DNA from: Aphis gossypii
Taxonomy: Eukaryota > Arthropoda > Insecta > Hemiptera > Aphididae
Assembly (NCBI RefSeq): GCF_020184175.1
Contig: NC_065530.1
Coordinates: 16,841,260 to 16,905,259 of the forward strand
Direction of reading: 5' to 3'
DNA: 64,000 nt
Below are positions 49,451-60,784 of the stretch, one piece after another. Numbering within the stretch: position 1 is the stretch's first letter; every line of letters starts with the position of its first letter. A program made the position numbers and the translations under genes. A model generated the notes under the pieces. The model was given only the letters and a program-made list of their open reading frames with translations, had not been told where the DNA came from and made no database searches.

Positions 49451-51850
49451 CCCCAAGGCGTTAATTCAGCATGCGACGGAGTGAATTATAATTAATTTTG
49501 TTCATTACGCCGACACCCCGCAGACGACGTGTGTATACAAGTGTATTTAAAATGTGCACGAGAGTTCCGTTTTGTTAATAAAAAAAATACGACGCATACT
49601 AATTATATTGTCGTACGAGATAGGTATAGTGCGATATACCTCTGATTCGATTTAGGATTTCTTTTAGCGTTTCAAGAAACAAATAGAATTATTAACTATA
49701 AAAACTTCTCGTTGCAGGTTTACAATATTATTATTATTATAATATCTATTTTTTTTATTGCTATATTACGCTGCGATCGCGGAACAAATTGAAAATTATT
49801 ATAATTTTCTTTAATGATATATATATTGTATAGTAGGTAATTAGTAATATCTTTAAAAAACTGTACATAGTATAATCATACTATACCGTTTACACATAAT
49901 AATGAGATTTTCTTTGGTTATTTAGTCACGTATAGGGTTGAACGAATAAATCAATAATAAATGCGTTAGGTACTTTGTAGCGTATATGACTTGATCATTT
50001 TGAAATACGGATAATATATTGTATTTATACACTATAGATATATGTTTTTAAATGCTCAATATTTAAATTTAATTTACACAGTGTGCTATTGGAAATGCTG
50101 TGTTGTGTGTGATGTGCAGTTGGAATTAAAAATGAAAAAAATAAAACAAAATTTACGTTGTTTTACTAATTTATTGTTCATTCCGCATAAATAAATTTGT
50201 GTATGTGTGCATTTTAATTAATACAAACTAAGATTCATTCAAGGAATATAAATATATATTTAATAATATAACAAAATACCTATATATTATAACGAAAAAC
50301 CGTTAAATCTCGGACTTAAGAGCGATATAGATGACTGCTTGGTATAAGTCACAGACTACATTATATTATAGTTAATATATTTTAAGGTACATTCTTGTCT
50401 GCATTACTAAACAAGTTGTAATGTAAAAAAACGGGTTATAGTCCCAAATAATATACGATAGTACAGTAGTATACACTATTATAATATAAACTAACACTTA
50501 ATGTCGTCAACATAATAAAATAATAATTTAGTTATAATAATGAGTTCTAACCGAAATTATCCTCTAGCAAAATATAAATTCTTAGTTTAAGTTCAAACCA
50601 AATTTTATTTATCTATGTTTATTTGTTTTATAAGTTTAATTGAAAAATGATAAAATAACATATAATTTTATAGTCTATAATTTATATGATTGCTTTTTAA
50701 TTAATTAGTTTTTATTAAATTTTAAATTAATGTTTTTAAATAAAAAGAAAAATATTATTCAAATTATTTAGTATTAATCTAAAGTCAGAATAATTTTATT
50801 ATTGTGAATAGTTTATAGAGTTTGGGGTTAAGACTGAGGAGATATACAGATGTGATAAACATCAATATAAATATTAAAAAGTCAATATTACACTAATATA
50901 TTTATGGTTGAAAAATTAAAATAAATTATTCACAAGAAAACTGTTTTCTTTTGCAAACCACTCCTATTTAATTGCGAAAAATTGGCATGAGATATTCGAT
51001 ATTTATGACGGAAAGTAATTTATATTCGATTCTATAACATGTATTTTGCAAATACTGATTTCATATGGTTTTTATTGCTACATATAAGGATTTAATAGGT
51101 GAAAATAAAAGTGAGAAATTAAAAATATTATTAAATTAAAGTTAGAGTAAAAAAAATTGTCCGTTTTTGCTTAAAATATGTAATCTTTATCAGAGTTATG
51201 CGCTTTGTCAAAGACTTCGATAGTCGACCATGGCGCTAACTAGTAACTGCCTTTACACGACTGTATGAATTAATGATAATAATATAAGCTATTCATACTT
51301 TAACACGTAGAGGTATTGAAAAAGTAAACATTTAATAATCACGTTTGTTCAAAATAATATTATACAGCCATGTATAGTTTTGGTTACTGGCTAGTGGCTA
51401 AGAAGTAGGGTGAAATCGAGCGAACCGCGAATGATATAGGAGGAGACAAATATTCGAACGCTGAAGTACTTGGGATCGTTTACGCGACGATAACGAGTTA
51501 ACGTTAGAGGATAGGTATTAGATATTGCACCCACATGGTAGATATTTTTAACATGAGTATGATAAATGAGTATTATAATACTATTATCAGTATTCAGTCT
51601 ATTATTATACCATTCCACCACGATACAATTCTAAGACAATTTAGAATAATAAAAATATAGGTAATTATTACAAAAGTAATGCAAATGTAAAAATTGGTAT
51701 ATGATGTCTGCAGATAACGATTGATATCCGTATCGAAAAATTAACATATTAGTATAACATTGTATGTAAAAAATATTAAAGCATAGTTGTAATTTATAAG
51801 TTTATTACCTGATATACGTATAAAATATCTGAATATGACAAATGAAATAT
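49451..51850. other. AT-rich non-coding DNA
   Basis: No supportable gene. The TCTTTGGTTATTTAG stretch at 49909 is discussed under rejected. The rest is AT-rich with a less AT-rich patch at 51190-51250. Confidence 0.6.
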
Positions 51851-53110
51851 CCGTAAGACTTATGTGGTCAGGTTCAGCAGGAGAACGGCGATCGCGACTA
51901 TTACACTACAATTAAATCGATCACCAACTACCACTATATCACAACTACCGCGACTACCCACTACCACGCTGTTCTTGTAAGTGTCGGGATGAAACCGTTC
52001 AAGACGACTTCGGTGGTAGTAGCCACTATACCTAGTGGTGGTGGTGGAATCGAGGTGGTAGTATAGCAATGATGGTGGTGGTGGTGGTGGTGGTGGTTGT
52101 GGCAGTAGTGGTGGTGCATAGTGCAACAATGGGACGAAAAATAAAAATCTCTTGTTGTGGTGCGCCGCGGCGGCGAAGGGGCAGCTGCAAATCGGTTGAT
52201 GGAATTCCGGGTGAGGTCGGTCGCGGCGGGCTAGACGTAAAATAGTTGACGGCGACGATAAACGTGTGCGCGCGCTTACTCCTCAGTCCTCACGGGGTGC
52301 AAACGAATAACTAGTTTTTGTAAAAGGGAAATAATAATAATATATAACATTCGGGTAGTCGTCTTACAATACATGATCGACTCGCCATCTTTATATATGT
52401 ATATACATTCACGCATATAACACACACACACAGATACACAAACGCACTATTATAAGGGACCGGACAGCATTATCATTTGTGTTGCTGCCGTCGTTGCACT
52501 ACGGCTACTATAATAATATGTATATAATATGACGCCGCCGGTTATTGTTGAGAAACGACCAGACGCCGTCGTATGTGTAGCCAGTGCCGCAGAGTTGGGC
52601 ACTATATATAGGTACCTCTATACGTGTTTCGGGTATGTTTCATCTCCATGGGGTTGATTTCGTACACAATGCATATACATGCTATACTCGCATAGGTATG
52701 CCTACAATATTATATAGGTATATACCACTTCTACATAGCCAAGTATACATTTGTATATATTTATGCATATACGTAGAGAACGTATACGCATATAACGTGG
52801 AGTGCTGTGTGTGTGCGAGTGTATATGTGCCGCGGGGCTCCACTACTATTTCTCTAGTCGCCCTTGAGATTTTAACCAGGGGGTAGAAATATTTTATACG
52901 CATTGCATTTAATAATGTACGGGTGTGTAATGGCGGCGTCGCTTTGGCCGCGTTTCGTTTCCACGAAATAAATGACAATAAAATGCGTTTAAGTATATAT
53001 ACGATTTTTTCCGCTCACTGCCCCGGGCCAATATACAAAATATTATATTTATTTCGTTACAGGTGGACCAATATATATACAATAATACGCACGTCAAACA
53101 TCAGACCTAT
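51851..53110. promoter_or_regulatory. CpG-rich region with GGT repeats
   Basis: GC-rich at 51880-52280 and 52500-52600, weaker at 52790-53040. TATATATAG at 52603-52611 follows GC-rich DNA, but an initiator match is not at the expected spacing. Frames at 52584-52886 (plus), 52682-52978 (minus) and 51860-52129 (minus, poly-Pro from the GGT repeat) have no domain. Confidence 0.35.
52072..52115. repeat. (GGT)n microsatellite
   Basis: About 12 units with interruptions; smaller GGT runs at 52034-52046. Confidence 0.9.
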
Positions 53111-56100
53111 ACACGTGATCGTTATTTGTTATTCGACTACATAATAATATTATACACAATAAAATCGTATCTCTATAATATTATTATATTATTAAATACG
53201 AATTAAATGTTAGAAAATTCATCGCATAGATATAATACGATTTGGGAAAAACAGGAATTATCTAAAAAAATGACATAACATGACATAAATAATAATATTC
53301 CCCATTTAGATTCCTATATAATAGTTATAAATTTATATTCCGGCGTATAGCAAAAAAATGCAATATAAATAAACTTGTTTCTGATTTGTATCTTTCAATA
53401 AAATTTATATACCTACTAAAATATAGGGTGTCTCAACGTATCATGAAGATTTAACAATTTAAAATGGCATGGTAATGGAATTTACATAATCCTACCACTT
53501 AAAATTAGTTAATTTTCTTATGAATATACTTACATAATTTTATAGTTTACACTGTTATTATGTTAATATTATTTATAAGGATTACAAAAATCATAAACTA
53601 TCCACACATATTATATTATTTACGTTATAAGAATAAATATATGCTAAAAATAAATTTAATTATTATTATCTCATGATAACTATACAAAATGTGGTATAAA
53701 AGTAAATTTTTCTAAAATTATTAAAAAATATTCAAAACTGTTCATTATGGTTTGTTCGATTTTGTTGGAAATACCCTATCAACTGTTGAGTTTCATTATG
53801 TTTTTTTTTACATTTTTACTAATCTATATATTTTATATTTATTTTTAGTGATATTTTGGATTTATTATTGTACTTTTGACTTTATTTAGAAAGTTTAAAA
53901 TTGATTATAATTTGTACTTTACGTCTATATGTTAATTAAAATCATAGAAAAAAAACTCTGAAATTTACAATACATAAACTATACCTATAATACCGGCAAT
54001 ATTCACACCTATAGGTCATAAACAACATACAGAGTTCTACATAAAATCGTTTTTAGAATGATGATAAATCGCATTCAGATCCAATAAGAAAATATTCTCC
54101 TATTTATCAACCCGTCCCGTCGAGATGTCCAAGTAAACTATATACGTAAATTATAATTCTCACGAGGGTAATTCAGACCACGAAGCAATCGAGTATGACC
54201 AATGATGACTGGTGAGTTCCATTGCTCAAATGGGTAACTATATTATACTGTTCAGAATTTTATTAGTTACAACTTTCATTAGATTTTATAACTATGAAAT
54301 ATTAAATATTTATTATAGTTGTTGTTAAAATATCCAAATTTTAAATCAGTGAAAATTGTTTGTCAAAATACAATAATTACAAATTCGTAAATTCGTAAAT
54401 TATATAGATTATTATTTATTTTATATACTTTAAGCGTTTAAAACAATTTAAGAAGAAATACTTTAAGACTGATATTTAAAAAATGAAAAAAGCTATCTAT
54501 ACATAATATAGTTTTCTTCGAAATTAAAATTATGAACAATTTATTAATAAATAATTTCGAAATATGAAAAAAATGTCCTTAGATAATCAAACCAGAATTT
54601 AAAATTAAAAATGTTTTTTATGCCTCTAATAATATGATTAATATTCGTGGAATATAATCTCACATTTAAATAAATCAAAATGCATACAATTTAATTTATT
54701 ATACATTTAATAAAATACTAGTTATTAGTATCAATAATTTATTTATATAATACACATAACATAATTTTATTGTAAAATGTTATTTTACTTTACTTTTCTA
54801 CTTTTAATTAAACTATAACAGACATCTTAAGAGTTATTATTTTTAGATGTAAACTGATACTTTATTATCTTGAAGTAGGTATAAATACTGTATACTGTGT
54901 ATTAGAAAAATACAATTACATAATATACAGGTATAGTTACAACTTACAACTTACAAATGTGTGACAGTTTTGTGCTCAAATATACTAACCGTACGAAAAC
55001 GAATATTAAATTTATAAATATATAAAATATTAAAAATATTAAAAATAATAAAACATCGAGGACAGTCTACGGATTGTAATAAATTTTAATACGCAATGAA
55101 AATAAATAATTCAACAATACTAGTGGTTCCAAAAATTCTTCTTGGTATGTTTAAAAACGTTAGTATATTTATTAAGCTAAGTACTTATCAAAACTAAATA
55201 GTAATTGATTAAAATTCTCATGTATTATTATTTATGACTTTTATTGAGAAGTACAATTTATGGCTATTCAAACGTGCTTTATCCTTCACACGCTATACAA
55301 ATATAATATTTAGATTTACAATTCAAACATACAAATTATAATATAATAGGGAAACGAATATCATTTTTTATTCTGCATATAACAATGCCTAAAGAAGAAA
55401 AACAAAGAAATTAAATGTACGAATGTAAACAATTTAAAAATTTACCATTGCATCTTATAAATTAAGGTATTAATATTGTTATGTATATAAAAAAAATAAA
55501 TATATGTTTATAATTTTTATCTGTTGCCTATTTGTAAGTGTATTGAATAATAATACATACTTACTTATAAGTTATAATTATTTAATTTATTTTAAATTTG
55601 TTTAATTATTTTATTGATAATTATTGAAATATTAAGTCCGTAGAGAGGGAAAAATAATTTTTGTTAAGATAAAAAATCATTTTTTAGTACAATATTCAGA
55701 CGCGAAAATCTATATATTTTATACCAAACAGAAATCTTAAATTTAAAATTGATTGGTTTGTTATTCCGTTACGTGTATATTATCATCACCAGTTGTGTGA
55801 CGTTTTAAAGATTATTTTAGTAATTTAGTATTGTTGAATATATTGCAAAAAGTTTTTAATATTTAATTAGTAGATTATGAATTGAGCGATGAAGTATTTT
55901 GTGTTTCTATTGTTCATAAACCATAATATACTCGTAATTTATGCCAAAAATAAAATCTCAATTTCGTGGGAATCGATGAAAAGTTGCAAATAAAAATGCA
56001 TATGTAGGTATTGTTGAAATAATACGCCAGTGTTATCTGACTCCATTCAAAATAAAATTGTAAAATGCATTGATGAATGCATTCAAGCTTTAACGGACAG

Positions 56101-56343
56101 AGCTCCGATTACCGATTGGTTTTCCAGGCAGAGATATCAATATCATATAATATGTACAACGAACTTAATTAATTATAAATATGTGGAGTTTGATATTAAC
56201 GAGTGTATCAAATGTATTTTTATTTCTAAAATTTAAAATTATAATAAATTATCATCAAACATGAATTAAGCGAATAATTTTAAATTTGATAATTAATTCA
56301 TATATTAATATTGACGAAGTTTACCAATTTTATTTTGTTAATG
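53111..56343. other. AT-rich non-coding DNA
   Basis: No supportable gene. A 68-codon plus frame at 56030-56236 begins MLSDSIQNKIVKCIDECIQ and continues ALTDRAPITDWFSRQRYQ. Its first 40 residues look protein-like and it lies next to a transposon cluster, so it may be a transposon gene remnant; I cannot name a family. Confidence 0.5.
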
Positions 56344-56514
56344 CTTATAGGCAATAACTACATTGACGCCCGGGGCTAATAAAAATTTAGCGCCCTTACA
56401 TAGTATTAGTGTGCGGGTTGTCAACACTTAAGAGCGCCCTTATACCAACAGTGCCCGGGGCTAGGATACCCACTTGTCCCATCCCCCTCCCCTAAATCCG
56501 GCACTGCTTATAGG
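56344..56514. mobile_element. Short hAT-like element with 8-bp target duplication
   Basis: CTTATAGG at 56344-56351 is repeated exactly at 56507-56514. The enclosed 155 bp (56352-56506) is far more GC-rich than the flanks and contains CGCCCGGGGCTA twice in variant form. It ends in CCTAAATCCGGCACTG; read on the minus strand this is CAGTGCCGGATTTAGGGG, a hAT-type terminus of the kind I associate with aphid genomes. The opposite end (CAATAACTACATTG) shares only the initial CA, so that inverted repeat is degraded or was never complete. An 8-bp duplication fits hAT insertion. Non-coding. Confidence 0.75.
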
Positions 56515-56851
56515 TATTAAATAATACACGAGAAACGAAAACAGAAGAATACCCAACTTACCTATACAATATGTTTTTAATATTATGAATTTATCAAAAA
56601 ATGTGTATCATATCGATATGAAGAATTAAATAGAATTATAGAAAAAATATGTTTTATACATCAAATTACAATAAATCGAAATTTATCGAATCCTGATTAT
56701 TCAACCACACGGGCTCAAAAAATGGTTCTGTATGCAATAAGAAATAATATTTCTTTTCTCTTTAATTCAGATTAATTTAATTACATTTCGGAGTCTTGGT
56801 AAATTTTTAATATATTACATGGAATAAGTAATAAAATGTAATCGTGGATTC

Positions 56852-57049
56852 ATTCGCAACAGTGGCGTAGATACGATTTTTTTCTGGGGGGGGGGGGTTT
56901 AAAATATATTTATGATGCAAATTACAAGTTATTAATACTTCATTTCATTTTTATTTTGTTCTAACTATTATATAAAATATTTTGGTTTAGGGGGGGGGGG
57001 GGGTGAAAACTCTTTACACCACGCCCGTAAATACTACACTGACTCGCAA
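56852..57049. mobile_element. Short hAT-like MITE with poly-G tracts
   Basis: The element runs from CAGTGGCGTAGATACG (starting 56860) to TTTACACCACGCCCG and ATACTACACTG (ending 57041). The right end read in reverse starts CAGTGTAG.. and then GGGCGTGG, so the ends are imperfect inverted repeats. The flanks are ATTCGCAA (56852-56859) and ACTCGCAA (57042-57049), an 8-bp target duplication with one mismatch. The 182-bp interior has G12 at 56886-56897 and G14 at 56990-57003 around an AT-rich middle. It has no coding capacity, so it depended on a transposase elsewhere. Confidence 0.8.
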
Positions 57050-57529
57050 CGTTATTACTATTACTATAGAATCATTCTAATAAAAATTGTTAATCTAATT
57101 GATTTACAATTATTTCTTTTTTAAAATTTTTCACATAAAAATATAATATTATATCATTAAAAATTTATATTTTTATATTAACTAAAAATGTACTTTTTAT
57201 CCACTATGTTCTAAATTGTCAAAAGTAGTTTAATTAATGGTAATAAGTACCTCATAATAATGTTTTTGGCTAATGTAATATTATAAAGTTTGTTGACTTA
57301 TTTTATACATATAATATAAATATAAATAATTATTATTTATTTTATATAATTATTTTTAGTTTCCTTTATTACTTCAATTTTAGGTACCTATACGACTATA
57401 CCTACGCATCGCATTGATTTGCGTATAATACCTGAACAAAATATCCATGTATGTAAACGCAGCTTTATATTTCGTCTCCCGATAGTCGATAATAATTTAG
57501 TGTGTTTTCATACCGATGTTTAACAGCAG
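57050..57529. other. AT-rich non-coding DNA between elements
   Basis: No gene seen. The last 100 bp may contain more of the transposase relic that follows, too decayed to read. Confidence 0.5.
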
Positions 57530-57531
57530 AA

Positions 57532-57751
57532 ATGTTTATTAATGAAACTGTTAATCAACAAGAAAATTATGTTGGCCCGTCAACGGGTGCGCACACAGGG
57601 TGTTGAAAGATCATAGTTGGATGCAAAAATATCCATATTAAAGAAAAAGAGAGATCAGTATTGTTGGAAAATGTGGCGAAAAAGTGAACCAGATTTGTTC
57701 ATTGCTTTTTTAGAAGATACGCGGACTACTTACATAAATAATGACGACTAA
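57532..57751 (+). pseudogene. IS1595/ISXO2-type (Merlin-like) transposase relic
   Basis: Two frames together show the C-terminal part of a DDE transposase. The first, from 57532, reads MFINETVNQQENYVGPSTGA then HT, matching the family pattern H.TVNHS.NFVDP.TG.HTQ. About two bases appear missing near 57595-57600. The next frame has VERS, an in-frame TAG where the family has Trp, then LDAKISILKKKR, later CWKMWRKSEPDLFIAFLED and a TAA at 57749-57751. Family proteins are several hundred residues, so this is the last fifth or so, broken by at least one frameshift and one stop. The N-terminal catalytic region is not visible. Merlin elements and domesticated copies both carry this domain; here it is clearly dead. 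Confidence 0.75.
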
Positions 57752-58740
57752 ATTGGCTAATAATAATTAGCCAGTTAATAATTAATTATTAATTAAATAC
57801 ATTTTTATTTTTAACATTATAATAATAAGTTATAGGTAATTGGTAAAAGTTTAAAGTACCAACAACTTTGAATTTTTTCACGCTCAATAAATCGTATCTT
57901 AGTATTTTTTAGATTTTTAGAAATTTTAATCCTCAATCATTTAAAAAATCCACAAGTTAAAATCAGATTAAAAAAAAATTTAAAATCAATAGATCATTAT
58001 AAAAATTGTTGTATCTATCTATAAAAGAGATTAGGTCATTTTGAATAAAAAATATAAGTTTGATTGATTATTATTTGAAATAAAAATTGCACTTATTATT
58101 GATTATTATTTTTAAGAATGTTTATTTTTGGTTATTATTTAAAAACAATGGGTATCATTGATAATTTATTGAATTATTTCAAAAAAACGTGTTCGAGAAA
58201 AATATGATCAGTTATGTAAATGATTATCATAACTTGTAAAATCATTGTATACAATACAGTTAAATTTGGTGCAAATAGGCGGTCGTACCCAAAATGAATT
58301 AATTTTTTAAGATGATTCCCCTTTAACCAATAACTGCAGTCTACCAAAGTGTATAAATCTTGGTATAGGTGAAACTGCTATCATATAATGTATAATATAT
58401 TATATTTATGATCAAAAAATCATAAACACGACTGTATAATAATATATATTGTAAAAATGTTTAAGACGACAAATATAAGACACACCGCTATAATAACACA
58501 CATATATATATAGTATATACCTCTATATGAAACTACCTAGCTAATACATAATACTTATAAACCTTACAGCCACGTACTGTATAATGTATATTATATTTTT
58601 GAACTTTTCGTTGGCACTTGTTTTGTACGCATAAACGACGTATAATATAGTATAATAATATAAAATATAATGCACACACTACGCTTATTATGGATTACTG
58701 TTTATAAATATGATTCGTTCAAAAACGTAATACTAATAAT
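57752..58740. other. AT-rich non-coding DNA
   Basis: No gene seen. Confidence 0.6.
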
Positions 58741-58754
58741 ACACAAGATCTTAC

Positions 58755-58865
58755 CTTTTTTCCATTGGATTTCGCAGCTTCGTTGATCGATAATCTGAAA
58801 CGTTGTACATTTACGATTGCGTATCTGTGAAACTGTAGGCAGACGTTGGCCAAGAAAACGGTTTG
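58755..58865 (-). CDS. Candidate minus-strand exon with perfect donor
   Basis: Read on the minus strand, the segment starts after ATTTATTTAG (AG at 58866-58867) and ends at AAAAAG/GTAAGATC, a perfect donor (GT at 58753-58754). It is 111 nt, divisible by three, and one frame is open throughout: QTVFLANVCLQFHRYAIVN, then VQRFRLSINEAAKSNGKK. A second frame (ORF of 111 codons, 58702-59037) is open across the same DNA. The G+C-richer DNA continues to 59170, so an alternative reading is one longer leader exon using the same donor. Product unrecognised; the donor is the strongest single splice site I found. Confidence 0.35.
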
Positions 58866-59170
58866 CTAAATAAATATTACTATCGCAGAAAATTATTTGG
58901 GTACGCCATAGGACGTGCATAATAGTTCCGCGTAATTCTGTAATACTCTTTTGGTGTACGCGTACACCGTAGTTCGTGTGACGCCGTTTCCAAAGACAAT
59001 AATATAACATATACCTAGGTACACTATTCGTTTGCACACAGCAAAACAGTACGCAGAAATCGTTATCGTATACCGCACTATATACCGTTTACCGCGTATA
59101 TGCCGTATATGGTATATACGTTCGAATAATCGAATAGACGGATGCTTTGTTTTTTGCACCGCCGCCAAAC
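58866..59170 (-). promoter_or_regulatory. GC-enriched upstream region of the minus-strand exon
   Basis: Balanced composition in AT-rich surroundings. On the minus strand a frame of 91 codons (58893-59168) starts MAAVQKTKHPSIRLFERIY; its middle is encoded by imperfect TATACCG/CGGTATA repeats (59070-59120) and no domain is seen. The clustered TATAC palindromes include TATA-like sites. A promoter and leader for a minus-strand gene is one reading. Confidence 0.25.
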
Positions 59171-59559
59171 CTACTGCAAAATGTAGGTACAGCAGTACCG
59201 TGAACTAAAATTAAACGTAAACGTAGGTTTTTTTATATAATATATTATAGTATAGAAAATTGGATGGTACAAATACGACTGACATTGAATGGAATATGGT
59301 GGAATTAAACAATCAGGTATCATTTTATCAAAATAGATTTATCGTTTTTTTTTTATTTCAAGTATTTTAGCACTCTGTGTACAATAGGTAAATTTTATTT
59401 AATACTTAAATTTTACTCAAAAGTTGTAAAAAAGAAGGCTTCCAATTGGGCCACTTAAACATAAATTATTATTTATTAAGTTTACTTACCTACATGTTTT
59501 TTATATTTGTTTTGTGCTAAGTAATTTAGTTAAGTTTTTTGGCCCTGTACGATTTAGAT
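59171..59559. other. AT-rich non-coding DNA
   Basis: No gene seen. Confidence 0.6.
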
Positions 59560-59605
59560 CATAGAGTAATACTAGTATTACTAATATTACTAGTATTACT
59601 CTATG
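59560..59605. repeat. Perfect hairpin, 18-bp arms
   Basis: CATAGAGTAATACTAGTA (59560-59577) and its exact reverse complement TACTAGTATTACTCTATG (59588-59605) enclose a 10-nt loop. It directly abuts the recognisable edge of the LINE fragment that follows. Confidence 0.95.
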
Positions 59606-60245
59606 GTTTGAATGTTTAGATGTCATCTCGGATTGCAACATTGTTTTATTTTAGGTCTGTTGGAGTTCATTTAACATTGTCGGTGATTTTGTTAGCGTTC
59701 TAACCTAACCTATACATGGATATTGTATATGATTATATGGTTATAGAATATGGACATTATGTTTTTAGCATAAATATTTTAGGGTTAGTTTTTTTATATG
59801 ACTTAGTGAGCCCTAAGATCAAAGGATTCATTAATGAATGCAGTTAGTTGATTTGTTAGGTTGACTTTCATAGAGTTTCAGGAACTATCCTTTTGAAGGA
59901 TTGGTTGTTTCGTGAGAAGTTTTTTGAAAGAGCGGAGATTCTCAATTGATTTTTGGTTTCTTGTTAGTGTTAGACATTTTTGGCTGAGATAATTTGTTTT
60001 GAACCAATGATTAGCTGATTGAGATTTCCACAATTTGTTTAGGTCTTTGTGAACTTGACATCCTTTATAGTTAGTAGAAGAGGATAGCTGCATAAGACAC
60101 ATTTGGCTGGTTCATATCTATTTCTGGTATTCTGAGTTGAGTCGTAGAGAAAACCACAACGAACACACTGTTAAGATGGTGATTACAATAAGCATGATGT
60201 GGCCGTGCGATTGACATTTAGATATTAAGAGCCATCTTTCCTAGA
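59606..60245 (-). mobile_element. Jockey-clade LINE fragment: ORF1 end and ORF2 start
   Basis: Translating the minus strand with frame changes gives the zinc-knuckle region of a jockey-type Gag: CQSHGHI near 60216, then CVRCGFLYDSTQNTRNR and PAKCVLC near 60110-60175, then TNYKGCQVHKDL near 60045-60075. Family proteins have CQRYGHT, CV.CG..H and AKC.LC..NHPANYKGC. After a weakly conserved linker comes LTAFINE and MNPLILGLTKS (59805-59850), the usual Gag end. Next is a stretch like the start of ORF2: L-stop-NANKITDN (59678-59703) where the endonuclease has LWNANGL, and a decayed EIDIL.IS-like patch near 59600-59640. Several frameshifts and stops make it inactive. It is cut off at the hairpin at 59605; no target duplication was identified. 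Confidence 0.8.
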
Positions 60246-60784
60246 AAAAATAACCGTTATAAATTGTATTTGATTGTATTTTTTTGGTATACTCGTGTAA
60301 GTCTAATAAGTAATTATGTTGTATTTCATATTTCATATTCGAAATATTTCAAATATATATTTAGAATTTTTAAATACTTACTTATACATACATATTACAT
60401 ACATACTTATTTACTTATACATATCATTGTATTAACAATTTGTTATTTTTTAGTCATATTGAAAAAATTAAACAACATTATTAATATAGGTACGTAGTTA
60501 CAAATGTTTCAAATTTTTTAACGATAATATAATACCTTAAAGCTAAAGTACAAATAAAAATAAGAACTTAGCATCTATTTTCTTCTATTCATATATTTTT
60601 TTAAATATATATTATAAAAAATAAATTTGACCAGTGAAAAAAATGTATTAGGTTCACACGATCAGTAAAATTATTTATTGACATTATATTAAGTTCTTTA
60701 GATTAATAATTAGTTCAAATATTGTTTTTATTTTTTTTATATATATACATAATATATATGTAATTGCACACGAATAATAATTAG
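60246..60784. other. AT-rich DNA between two LINE fragments
   Basis: Very AT-rich with TACTTATACATA repeats (60375-60425). The 77-codon frame at 60264-60497 is Tyr/Ile-rich and compositional. Part could be the A/T-rich 3' tail of the neighbouring LINE copy, which lies just above it in minus orientation. Confidence 0.4.

Noticed and set aside
49909..49931. Similarity to the miR-9 mature sequence (TCTTTGGTTATTTAG)
   Set aside because: The match is limited to the first 15 or so bases with a mismatch, and no pairing arm lies nearby to make a precursor hairpin.
51860..52129. Minus-strand proline-rich frame
   Set aside because: The proline run is the GGT repeat; the remainder has no recognisable domain.
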